Source: CAADGU01 sp964581605
GTDB lineage: Bacteria > Chloroflexota > Anaerolineae > Promineifilales > Promineifilaceae
Direction: 5' to 3'
NCBI GenBank assembly: GCA_964581605.1
Contig: CAZOPF010000016.1
Location: 6,019-70,018, forward strand
Length of the DNA: 64,000 bases
Shown here in pieces: positions 57,301 to 64,000 of the stretch. A program made the translations under genes and the position numbers. The first letter of the stretch is position 1. Every line of letters begins with the position of its first letter. The notes beneath the pieces are model-generated. The model saw only the letters and a program-made list of their open reading frames with translations, had not been told where the DNA came from and made no database searches.

Positions 57301-58045
57301 CAGCAACAATATCGAAGTCCACTATATGGATGCGCCTTCGGATGGCAGCAATCAGTCGGCGGGTATTGAGAACCAGAACGGTACCGTTGGGTTACAGTAC
57401 TACTATGGGACAGGCAATACCGGCCAAAGTGTGGCTGTCTGTTATCTCTATCCCGGACAGTTCTCTTGCGGCAGCGGTGGCTCAGATGCGCCGTGGCTGA
57501 TTGAGACGCCAGATAGTGGTACGGTTGCCGGTTTTGGTGGGACGATGGATGTGAACATTGTGTTTGATGCCACTGGCATTACGCAGACAGGTACGTATAC
57601 GGCAAATATCTTCTTCAGCGGTACGTTTGACAATGCGGTGATGCCGGCAACGGCCGTGTTGCATGTGGAAGATGTGGCCTATGGTCTGGAGATGTCTGGC
57701 GATATGGCCGCTTCTGGCGCGCCGGGTGAGATGGTGATGTACACCATGACCATTACCAACACCGGTAATGTTGCAGACACCTTTAATCTGGTAGCGACCG
57801 GCCATGACTGGACGACCACACTCTCAAACAGCAGTGTTTCGCTGGGCGTGGGTCAGGTGGCTACGGTGATGGTGCATGTGACTATTCCCACCGGTGCTAC
57901 CAACGGTGAAACGGATACGACGACTGTGACCGTTACATCTGTTGGTGATCCTGGCATCAATGGGACGGCGGATATGACGACTACGGCCGTTGTGCCGCCA
58001 CCACCCACCTACACCCTCTTCTTGCCCATCATCCTCAAGCCATAA
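51358..58045 (+). CDS. Giant secreted repeat protein, interrupted by an assembly gap
   Basis: GTG 51358 follows AAGGAGG; signal peptide residues 1-30. Order: N-terminal propeller-like domain with TPPDTNGDVGPNHYVQM (about 110-545), carboxypeptidase-regulatory-like repeats (FVLDLATYYLVDGYV region), MAM/immune inhibitor-like domain (DDFEAGLGNWT, about 740-900), then two near-identical 1.4-kb repeat units with EIEEWMSIGD, a propeller part with LDLATGAQVG and a PTMPLTMHLDCPTCGF unit. Finally come beta-sandwich domains and the tail YTLFLPIILKP. The gap at 56117 breaks the frame as deposited; if the missing piece matches unit 1 it is 597 bases (199 codons), giving about 2394 residues in one frame. 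Role: probably adhesion, cell-surface or extracellular matrix; no catalytic motif was confirmed. Confidence 0.8.
54361..56116 (+). repeat. Long internal tandem repeat of the giant protein
   Basis: The unit starting at 54361 reappears at 55786 (period about 1425 bases), with stretches identical over more than 100 bases (for example 54567-54694 against 55990-56116). The second copy is cut by the gap. Confidence 0.85.
56117..56216. other. Assembly gap caused by a collapsed repeat (100 N)
   Basis: The left flank ends at the position equivalent to base 54694 of repeat unit 1, and the right flank resumes at the equivalent of 55292. The missing part is therefore expected to be 597 bases, divisible by three, which joins both frames. 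Confidence 0.85.
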
Positions 58046-58060
58046 CCCCCTTATCGCCTC

Positions 58061-58089
58061 TCAAGAACCGGCTTTGTGCCGGTTCTTGA
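58061..58089. terminator. Hairpin terminator 1 after the giant gene
   Basis: TCAAGAACCGG, 7-base loop and exact inverse, 15 bases after the stop codon. Confidence 0.8.
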
Positions 58090-58101
58090 AGCCCTTAAAG
58101 C

Positions 58102-58131
58102 AAGAGGGTATCTGATTTCAGATACCCTCTT
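58102..58131. terminator. Hairpin terminator 2
   Basis: AAGAGGGTATCTGA, 2-base loop and exact inverse, followed by TCCTTT. A second strong hairpin in tandem after the first. Confidence 0.8.
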
Positions 58132-58134
58132 CCT

Positions 58135-58163
58135 TTGCCTCGCCAGGGATCATTTCCTATAAT
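58135..58163 (+). promoter_or_regulatory. Promoter of the sugar ABC transporter operon
   Basis: TTGCCT (58135-58140), 17-base spacer, TATAAT (58158-58163), 57 bases before ATG 58221. Confidence 0.65.
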
Positions 58164-58220
58164 TCCCCACTTGAATGCTTACAAACACCTACATTCCCCG
58201 CTTTCCCAAGATGCAATGAT

Positions 58221-59123
58221 ATGAACTCATCCTTTTTAAGACGTTGGTCACCACGGCGTTACAACGTGCAGATCCGGCTGTTTGTGCTGCCCTACCTGTT
58301 GGGCGCATTGATATTAACGGTGTTGCCCGCACTGGCTACCATTTCTGTGGCTTTTGCTGATTATAATGCGATCGCTACACCCACCTGGGCCGGGCTGAAT
58401 AACTTTGCCCGGCTGTTGGATTCCGCTTATGTGCGCATTGCCTTGCGTAACACCATCTTTTTTTTGACATTGGCTGTGCCGCTGCGCTTGTTGGGCGCGT
58501 TGCTGCTGGCGTTGTTATTGCAATCGGAGCGGCGGGGGTTTGGAATGCACCGTGCGGCCGTATACCTGCCTACCGTCATCCCTGAAGTAGCGTATGCCCT
58601 GATCTGGCTCTGGCTGCTCAACCCACTTTACGGGCCATTGAATATGCTGCTGAAAGCGGTGGGGCTGCCAGGCCCGGCCTGGCTAACCGAACCGTTCACG
58701 GCGCGGTTGTCTATTGTGCTGCTGTCACTTTTTACCATTGGTGAAGGGTTTGTCGTTATGCTCACCGGGCTGCGCACCATTCCCCGTTCTTATTTTGAAG
58801 CGGCACGGGTGGATGGGGCTTCTGTGTGGCAGTCATTCTGGCGCATCACTCTGCCGCTCATCCTGCCCTGGCTGCTGCTGCTCACTTTTCGGGACATGGT
58901 TATCAGTTTGCAGAACACCTTTACACCGTCGTTTGTGCTGACGTATGGCGGGCCGTATTATGCCACCACGTTTGTGCCGCTGCTGCTGTATGAACTGGCT
59001 TTTGACTTTTTTGATTTTGGCATGGCGGCCGCCTTGCTGCTGTTTACCTATGTTGTTATTGGTCTGGTGATTATTGGCATATTAAATCTGGTTGGTTCAG
59101 AAGGGGGAGCAGATGATTTCTAA
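58221..59123 (+). CDS. Sugar ABC transporter permease, MalF-type
   Basis: The protein has 300 residues, with six membrane segments and the EAA loop that contacts the ATPase (YFEAARVDGASVWQSFWRITLPLI). The start shows an N-terminal Arg-rich stretch before the first membrane helix LFVLPYLLGALILTVLPAL. Its partner permease overlaps it by 11 bases. Carbohydrate uptake class CUT1 is expected; the sugar is unknown. Confidence 0.9.
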   Translation: MNSSFLRRWSPRRYNVQIRLFVLPYLLGALILTVLPALATISVAFADYNAIATPTWAGLNNFARLLDSAYVRIALRNTIFFLTLAVPLRLLGALLLALLLQSERRGFGMHRAAVYLPTVIPEVAYALIWLWLLNPLYGPLNMLLKAVGLPGPAWLTEPFTARLSIVLLSLFTIGEGFVVMLTGLRTIPRSYFEAARVDGASVWQSFWRITLPLILPWLLLLTFRDMVISLQNTFTPSFVLTYGGPYYATTFVPLLLYELAFDFFDFGMAAALLLFTYVVIGLVIIGILNLVGSEGGADDF

Positions 59124-59946
59124 GATACAGGCATTGTTTCATCATGGGGCAGGGTGGATGCTGACGGCCGTATTCATCCTCCCCCTGCTCTGGGTATTGG
59201 TGGCCTCCTTGCGTGAAGTCGGTTTGCCGCCACCGAATACGGTGGAATGGTGGCCGGCCGACCCACAATGGCAAAATTACCAGACTATTTTTGAGCGCGT
59301 GCCCATGGCTCGCTATCTGCAAAATTCGCTGTTGGTGGTGGCAACGGCCGTGCCCATCACCCTCCTCATCGCTTCTCTGGCCGGTTTTGGCATCAGCCAG
59401 TTACCGGCCCGGCCACGCCGCCAGTTTGTCTATTTCAGTATTGCCCTGCTCATCATCCCGGCGGCCGCCGCCTGGCTTTTCCGCTTTCAGATTTTGCGCT
59501 GGTTGGGGTTGCTGGATAGCCTGTGGGCGCTCATCTTACCCGCCTTCACCGGCAGCAATGCCCTCTTTGTGCTGCTCTTTTACTGGACATTCCGGCGTAT
59601 CCCCGGTGAGATGTTTGAAGCGGCTCAATTGGATGGCGCTACGGCCGTAACCATCTGGTGGCGATTGGCCCTACCTCTTTCCCGCCCCACCATCGTTGGC
59701 GTCACCGTCCTCACCTTCGTTATGTATTGGAGCGACTTCATCAGCCCCATCCTCTATATTTTTAGCCCTGAAAATTACACCCTGGCCGTGGGCCTGCAAA
59801 TCCTCAACCAGCTTGATCGCACCAATTGGCCCCTGCTCATGGCCGGTGCAGTGGTGATGACTGCTCCCATCATCCTCATGTTTGCCATCTTGCAGCGATT
59901 TTTCTTACATGATCTTTCTTTATCAAATCTGTTTGAAAAAAATTAA
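59113..59946 (+). CDS. Sugar ABC transporter permease, MalG-type
   Basis: The protein has 277 residues (ATG 59113, GGGGGAG upstream; the longer frame to 59092 is rejected). It has six membrane segments and an EAA loop MFEAAQLDGATAVTIWWRLALPLSRPTI. It overlaps the previous permease gene by 11 bases and pairs with it to form the transport channel. The ATPase is not in the window and may be a shared MsmK-like protein elsewhere. Confidence 0.9.
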   Translation: MISKIQALFHHGAGWMLTAVFILPLLWVLVASLREVGLPPPNTVEWWPADPQWQNYQTIFERVPMARYLQNSLLVVATAVPITLLIASLAGFGISQLPARPRRQFVYFSIALLIIPAAAAWLFRFQILRWLGLLDSLWALILPAFTGSNALFVLLFYWTFRRIPGEMFEAAQLDGATAVTIWWRLALPLSRPTIVGVTVLTFVMYWSDFISPILYIFSPENYTLAVGLQILNQLDRTNWPLLMAGAVVMTAPIILMFAILQRFFLHDLSLSNLFEKN

Positions 59947-59957
59947 GGAGATTGGAC

Positions 59958-61232
59958 ATAAAAAAACCAATAGCGTTAATGATATTTTTGCTGCTGCTGG
60001 TGGCTTGCCAGCAAGACCCTGGCCGCCATACCGTTTCCTTTCTGGTTTTTGGCGATCCGGAAGAGTTTGCCGCTTATGAACAGTTGGTGGCCGCATTTGA
60101 AGAGGAACACCCGGACATAAACGTTGAACTCGGCCATATCCCCAGTCAGGGTGAATATCGCCAGCGGTTAGCCACGGATTTCTCAGCCGGGCAGCCACCA
60201 GACGTGATGCTGCTCAACTATCGTCGCTTTGCTACCTTTGCCGCACAAGGGGGGCTGGAACCATTAGAACCTTATCTGGCGGAGAGCGAAATCATTCAGG
60301 CATCTGATTTTTTTGAGCCAACTATCGCCGCTTTTCAACTGGATGGAGAACTGTGGTGCATTCCACAGAACATTTCTAGCCTGGTTGTTTATTACAACAA
60401 AGATCTATTCGATGCGGCTGGCGTGCCTTATCCTGCTCCTGGTTGGACACGCGATGATTTTCTGGCCGCCGCCCGGGCGCTGACGAAAGATTTAGACGGT
60501 GACGGTGTCACGGACCAGTATGGCGTTGGCATTGAACCGACCATTTTCCGGTTAGCTCCGTTTGTGTGGCAAAACGGCGGTGATATTGTGGATGACCGTG
60601 AACGCCCCACCCGGCTGACATTGGATAGCCCGGAAGTGTTGGCCGCCTTCCAATGGTTTGTAGATTTGCAACTCAAAGAAAAAGTGGCCCCGGATGCGGT
60701 GGCTGAATCGGCCGAAGACCGGGAAACACGTTTCTTGAACGGCCGTCTGGGCATGATCTTTGAAAGCCGCCGCGCTACCCCCACTTTCCGCACCATCACC
60801 GACTTTGAGTGGGATATTGCCCCCCTGCCACGTGGCGACCAGGAAAGCGGCATCTTGCACAGCGACGCTTATTGTATGGCAAACCTGACTGAAGATAAGG
60901 AAGCTGCCTGGACGTTTATTGAGTATGCCAACAGTGAAGCCGGCCAAACGGTAATTGCCCATTCGGGTCGAACAGTACCTTCACTCAAAGCAGTGGCGGC
61001 TTCGGAGGCCTTCCTGGACCCCAGCAAACCACCGGCCAGCAGCCAGGTATTTTTGGATACCATTCCCATGCTGGGGCAGGTGCCCCTCATGACCACCTGG
61101 GTAGCCATTGAGGAGGCTTCTAGCCAGGAAATCGAGCGTGCCTTTTATGGGCAGGCAACGGTTGAGGAAGCGGCCGCCACTGCTGCGGCCATGACCCAGG
61201 AATACTTCAATCAGGCCAATGCTGATCAATAG
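59958..61232 (+). CDS. Extracellular solute-binding lipoprotein 1, start codon probably ATA
   Basis: 424 residues if it starts at ATA 59958. The signal peptide continues KKPIALMIFLLLLVAC with the lipobox LVAC and Gln-Gln after the Cys. AAGGAG (59945-59950) is 7 bases upstream of this ATA, the ideal spacing; the TTG at 59952 is only 1 base from it and no ATG fits. The mature protein is a family 1 solute-binding protein (SFLVFGDPEEFAAYEQLVAAFEEEHPDINVE, PPDVMLLNYRRFATFAAQG, YYNKDLFDAAGVPYP). It binds the sugar and delivers it to the permeases. Either the start is a rare ATA or the base is a mutation or error of ATG. Confidence 0.8.
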   Translation: MKKPIALMIFLLLLVACQQDPGRHTVSFLVFGDPEEFAAYEQLVAAFEEEHPDINVELGHIPSQGEYRQRLATDFSAGQPPDVMLLNYRRFATFAAQGGLEPLEPYLAESEIIQASDFFEPTIAAFQLDGELWCIPQNISSLVVYYNKDLFDAAGVPYPAPGWTRDDFLAAARALTKDLDGDGVTDQYGVGIEPTIFRLAPFVWQNGGDIVDDRERPTRLTLDSPEVLAAFQWFVDLQLKEKVAPDAVAESAEDRETRFLNGRLGMIFESRRATPTFRTITDFEWDIAPLPRGDQESGILHSDAYCMANLTEDKEAAWTFIEYANSEAGQTVIAHSGRTVPSLKAVAASEAFLDPSKPPASSQVFLDTIPMLGQVPLMTTWVAIEEASSQEIERAFYGQATVEEAAATAAAMTQEYFNQANADQ

Positions 61233-61282
61233 GGATACGGCCGTCAACCATACCTGTTGTTCGACGGCCGTACCAATTCCTC

Positions 61283-61288
61283 TATACT
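61283..61288 (+). promoter_or_regulatory. -10 box of the second binding protein gene
   Basis: TATACT lies 7 bases before ATG 61296 with no Shine-Dalgarno sequence, suggesting a separate leaderless transcript. Confidence 0.4.
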
Positions 61289-61295
61289 TCATTAT

Positions 61296-62618
61296 ATGCG
61301 CACGCTGCTTCTGTTGATTGTTATACTGGGTGGGTTGGCGGCTCTGGTAGGGTGTGCTTTGTTTGAAGCTGGCGACGGCGAAGCGGCCGCCACACCCACC
61401 AGCCCACCCGCCGCCACACCCACCAACACACCCGGCCCCCCATTAACGCCCGATGCGGCCGTTGCCACCCCCATTACCCAGACCCAAACCACCCTCACCG
61501 TCTGGATTCCACCGGAAATCTGGGCCGCCTCAGAATCCGGGCAGGCTACCCTCAATGCCCAGCTAAACGCCTACCGTGCCGAACATCCCGAACTCGATAT
61601 TCGCGTGGAGCCTAAAGCAGCGGCCGGGCAGGGAGGGATCCTCAGCTATCTGCGCACCGGCCGCACCATTGCCCCCACTATCTTGCCGGATCTGGTGGCC
61701 TTGCCGTCTGAACAGGTAACGGCCGCTACCACCGACTCCCTGATTTTCCCTCTGGATGACGCTATCGTTTCAACTTATCTGGAGGATGTATTTCCGGCCG
61801 GCGTAGAATTGGCTACGGTTGGTGAGAATTTGATGGGCTATCCATTTTTTCTGACACAACCCCCCCATCTGGTCTATGATAATACCGTTTTTACCACCTC
61901 CGTTCCCCTCACCTGGACACAATTTATAACCTTGCCTGACCAACAGTTTGTGTTTGCGGCCGGTGGCGTGCCAGGGGCAACATTGCTGCTGGAAATGTAT
62001 CTGGATCACGGTGGTCAACTGGTGAACGAAGCAGGGCAGATTGAATTACAGGTAGAACCGTTGGCGGCCGCATTGCAAGCGTTGAGCGATGGCCGTGCCA
62101 ATGGTTTTATTCTGCCCCAAAGCAGCAATATGCAAACATTGGAGGACTCCTGGCAGGCATTTCAATTGGGGCAAAGTTCATTTGTGCAAACAACGGCCGA
62201 CCAATATCTGCGCCAGCGCGAAGCAGACCGCCTGTATAGTGTAGCCGCCATTCCCGGCCAGCAAGAACCCTTACATCCCCTGGTTGCCGGTTGGGTTTGG
62301 GCCATCAGCACCCCAGATACAGCCAAACGGCCGTTAGCAGCCGACCTCTTGACCTTTTTGATAGACCAGCAAAATTTGGGTGAATGGAGCTACAGCAGCC
62401 AATACTTACCGGCACGGCAAGGCGCTTTTTTTTATTGGCCCACGGATGATCCCTCTGTGACTTTTATGAGCGACCAACTCCTGACGGCCGCTGCCCACCC
62501 CTTCCCGCCCGGCCACCCTGTCATGGGGGCGCTGACAGACGCCGTATTCAATGTTGTCTCCCTGGCAAAATCACCCCAACTGGCAGCCGAAGAAGCTATT
62601 GCCTCTTTGAACCCTTAA
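61296..62618 (+). CDS. Solute-binding lipoprotein 2
   Basis: The protein has 440 residues (ATG 61296). Signal peptide with lipobox LVGC, followed by a Thr/Pro/Ala linker (about 30-65) and a periplasmic-binding-like domain with TLTVWIPPEIWAA, AYRAEHPELDIRVEPKAA, PDLVALPSEQV and a C-terminal ADLLTFLIDQQNLGEWSY. It is distantly related to the binding protein before it. Two binding proteins for one permease pair suggest that one is a sensor or serves a second ligand. The stop is followed by the glycerate kinase start after 5 bases. Confidence 0.75.
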   Translation: MRTLLLLIVILGGLAALVGCALFEAGDGEAAATPTSPPAATPTNTPGPPLTPDAAVATPITQTQTTLTVWIPPEIWAASESGQATLNAQLNAYRAEHPELDIRVEPKAAAGQGGILSYLRTGRTIAPTILPDLVALPSEQVTAATTDSLIFPLDDAIVSTYLEDVFPAGVELATVGENLMGYPFFLTQPPHLVYDNTVFTTSVPLTWTQFITLPDQQFVFAAGGVPGATLLLEMYLDHGGQLVNEAGQIELQVEPLAAALQALSDGRANGFILPQSSNMQTLEDSWQAFQLGQSSFVQTTADQYLRQREADRLYSVAAIPGQQEPLHPLVAGWVWAISTPDTAKRPLAADLLTFLIDQQNLGEWSYSSQYLPARQGAFFYWPTDDPSVTFMSDQLLTAAAHPFPPGHPVMGALTDAVFNVVSLAKSPQLAAEEAIASLNP

Positions 62619-62623
62619 ACAAA

Positions 62624-63967
62624 ATGCCCCCAGCCGCCGTTTATCCACACGTCACCTCCATGCTCAACCAGGCAGTCACGGCCGTACATCCCACTTGCCT
62701 CATGCCACCCCATCTGCAGCGGCACGGCCGTCGCCTGGCTATTGGCCCCGTCGAGTTTGATCTGGACACCGGCCATCCGCCAAACGGCCGCCTCTTCCTC
62801 GTCAGCATAGGCAAAGCGGCCGTGCCCATGGCCCAGGCCGCCGCCGAAATTCTAGGCGACGCCATCTTTGCCGGTATCGGCATCGCCAAGACAATGCCCA
62901 ATGATCAATTGCCAATTGACAATTTTCAATTGACAATTGGCGAACATCCGGTCGCCGGGGAAAAGAGTGTGCAGGCGACAACGGCCGTGCTGAAGTTACT
63001 GTCCCAAACCCGCCCTGGCGATCTGGTGCTTTGCCTCATTTCTGGTGGGGCTTCAGCATTGTTCACCCAACCGCTCATCCCTCTGGACGAATGGCAACTA
63101 CTGAATCGTGCCCTGCTTGCTTCGGGCTGCACCATTCAAGAATTCAATACCGTCCGCCGCCAGCTAGACCGCGTAAAAGGGGGAGGGCTGGCGCAGCTGG
63201 CAGCGCCCGCGCAGGTTGTCAGCCTCATCCTCAGTGATGTGATTGGCAACGATCTGGCAGCCATCGGCAGCGGCCCAACGGTACTGACCGATGAAACGCC
63301 GCAGGATGCGCTGGCCGTGCTGAGTAATTATGAGTCAGGAATCAGGAATTATGAAGGAGGGGCGGCCGTTTATACCCACATTCACCATACCCTCGCCCAA
63401 TTACCAGTTACCCAATTACCCAATTACCAGTTATCGCCCCCCACCAACCTCCTCATTGGCAGCGTGCGGCAAGCGGCCGAGGCGGCCCGGCAGTCAGCCG
63501 AAAATTCAGGATACACTGCCACAATCCTCACAGCACATTTAGAAGGAGAAGCGCGAGAAGTGGGCAAATTTGCGGCCGCTATTGCCAAAGAACTGCCGCC
63601 CGGCCACTGTGCCATCCTCGGGGGTGAGACGACGGTGACAGTGCATGGGCATGGCATAGGCGGCCGTAACCTGGAAGTAGCACTCGCGGCCGCAATAGCT
63701 CTGGATGGTTGGCCGGAAGTCGCCATTGCTACCTTTGCCACCGATGGCGAAGACGGCACAACGGGCGCGGCGGGGGCCGTGGTGACAGGAGAGACGGTGG
63801 GTAACGGCCGTCACTTTTCCCTGAACGCCCGCCAATTCCTGGACAACAACGACAGCCACACCTATTTCCAAAAGCTGGACACGGCCGGTTATGGCCCCCA
63901 CCTGCTCATCACCGGCCCCACCGGCACCAACGTCAACGACCTTATCTTCATAATTCATAATTCATAA
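62624..63967 (+). CDS. Glycerate 2-kinase (MOFRL family)
   Basis: The protein has 447 residues from ATG 62624. N-terminal domain with VSIGKAAVPMAQAA, LCLISGGASALF and QEFNTVRRQLDRVKGGGLAQLA, LSDVIGND; C-terminal MOFRL domain with AILGGETTVTVHGHGIGGRNLEVALAAAIAL and FATDGEDGTTGAAGAVV. It converts glycerate to 2-phosphoglycerate with ATP. Short tandem repeats have entered the coding sequence in three places in frame (62899-62942, 63325-63450, 63949-end), adding peptides such as NDQLPIDNFQLTIG and VTQLPNYQLSP, and the last residues IIHNS are encoded by the terminal repeat array. Confidence 0.8.
   Translation: MPPAAVYPHVTSMLNQAVTAVHPTCLMPPHLQRHGRRLAIGPVEFDLDTGHPPNGRLFLVSIGKAAVPMAQAAAEILGDAIFAGIGIAKTMPNDQLPIDNFQLTIGEHPVAGEKSVQATTAVLKLLSQTRPGDLVLCLISGGASALFTQPLIPLDEWQLLNRALLASGCTIQEFNTVRRQLDRVKGGGLAQLAAPAQVVSLILSDVIGNDLAAIGSGPTVLTDETPQDALAVLSNYESGIRNYEGGAAVYTHIHHTLAQLPVTQLPNYQLSPPTNLLIGSVRQAAEAARQSAENSGYTATILTAHLEGEAREVGKFAAAIAKELPPGHCAILGGETTVTVHGHGIGGRNLEVALAAAIALDGWPEVAIATFATDGEDGTTGAAGAVVTGETVGNGRHFSLNARQFLDNNDSHTYFQKLDTAGYGPHLLITGPTGTNVNDLIFIIHNS
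62899..62942. repeat. In-frame repeat in the glycerate kinase gene
   Basis: Units of ATTGACAATT and CAATTGCC, similar to the intergenic repeat at 30784, inserted without breaking the frame. Confidence 0.6.
63325..63450. repeat. In-frame repeats in the glycerate kinase gene
   Basis: AGGAATTATGA and ATTACCCA/ACCAGTTA units, the octamer seen in intergenic arrays, are kept in frame here. Confidence 0.6.
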
Positions 63968-64000
63968 TTCATAATTCATAATTCATAATTCATAATTCAT
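63949..64000. repeat. CATAATT heptamer array at the right edge
   Basis: At least seven copies of CATAATT continue to the window end. The array contains the last codons and the TAA of the glycerate kinase gene. Confidence 0.9.

Overview
The window looks like a chromosomal piece of a Chloroflexota bacterium of the Anaerolineae/Ardenticatenia/Caldilineae type. This is inferred from gene content, not from a marker gene. The supporting signs are moderate GC, large secreted proteins ending in a YLPLI-x-KP-like tail, several Ser/Thr kinases with FHA domains, a BTAD regulator, choice-of-anchor and carboxypeptidase-regulatory repeats, and an extremely frequent 8-bp palindrome ACGGCCGT. There is no rRNA, tRNA, CRISPR array or transposase. 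Three 100-base N runs (6933-7032, 14024-14123, 56117-56216) are scaffold gaps, each inside a gene.

Region 1 (1-10940) is the end of an extracellular contractile injection system (eCIS) locus. It holds a phospholipase-like protein, three cargo-type proteins that share an N-terminal leader but have unrelated ends (two HExxH metalloprotease-like, one long helical protein with an HNH nuclease-like tip), small helical proteins, a WD40-like protein directly behind the nuclease (candidate immunity protein), and an FHA domain fused to a phage/eCIS tail protein.

Region 2 (11180-32999) is a 22-kb signalling and secretion block. It contains a BTAD regulator, a membrane vWA-FHA protein, a Ser/Thr kinase, a second receptor kinase interrupted by three in-frame TAA codons, a YukD-like ubiquitin-fold/FHA protein, a WXG100 protein, a three-ATPase FtsK/EssC-type motor, a CHAP hydrolase that looks like its substrate, a kinase-FHA-membrane protein with TSP3 calcium repeats, a pseudokinase-FHA-membrane protein with an M14 carboxypeptidase-like end, and a PP2C phosphatase. 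I read this as a type VII-like secretion system whose scaffold and control are built from kinase, FHA and phosphatase modules. The FHA-tail fusion in region 1 suggests that the eCIS may be wired to the same phospho-signalling.

Region 3 (33050-50988) is mostly housekeeping and metabolism: a deoxynucleoside kinase, a secreted protein, a GntR regulator with protocatechuate 3,4-dioxygenase (pcaHG) and a MetE-like methyltransferase, Tex, a protein with an effector-associated (death-like) domain, a secreted choice-of-anchor I/phytase-like protein, a D-aminoacylase, a two-component system, an HtrA-like lipoprotein protease and a bacterial eRF1-like protein.

Region 4 (51358-64000) holds a very large secreted repeat protein whose second repeat was lost in a gap, then a sugar ABC transporter (two permeases, two lipoprotein binding proteins, no ATPase) and a glycerate 2-kinase that runs into a tandem repeat at the right edge.

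Many intergenic stretches carry 7-8 bp tandem repeats with different units. Several genes have a -10 box 6-7 nt before ATG and no Shine-Dalgarno sequence, which suggests leaderless transcripts.
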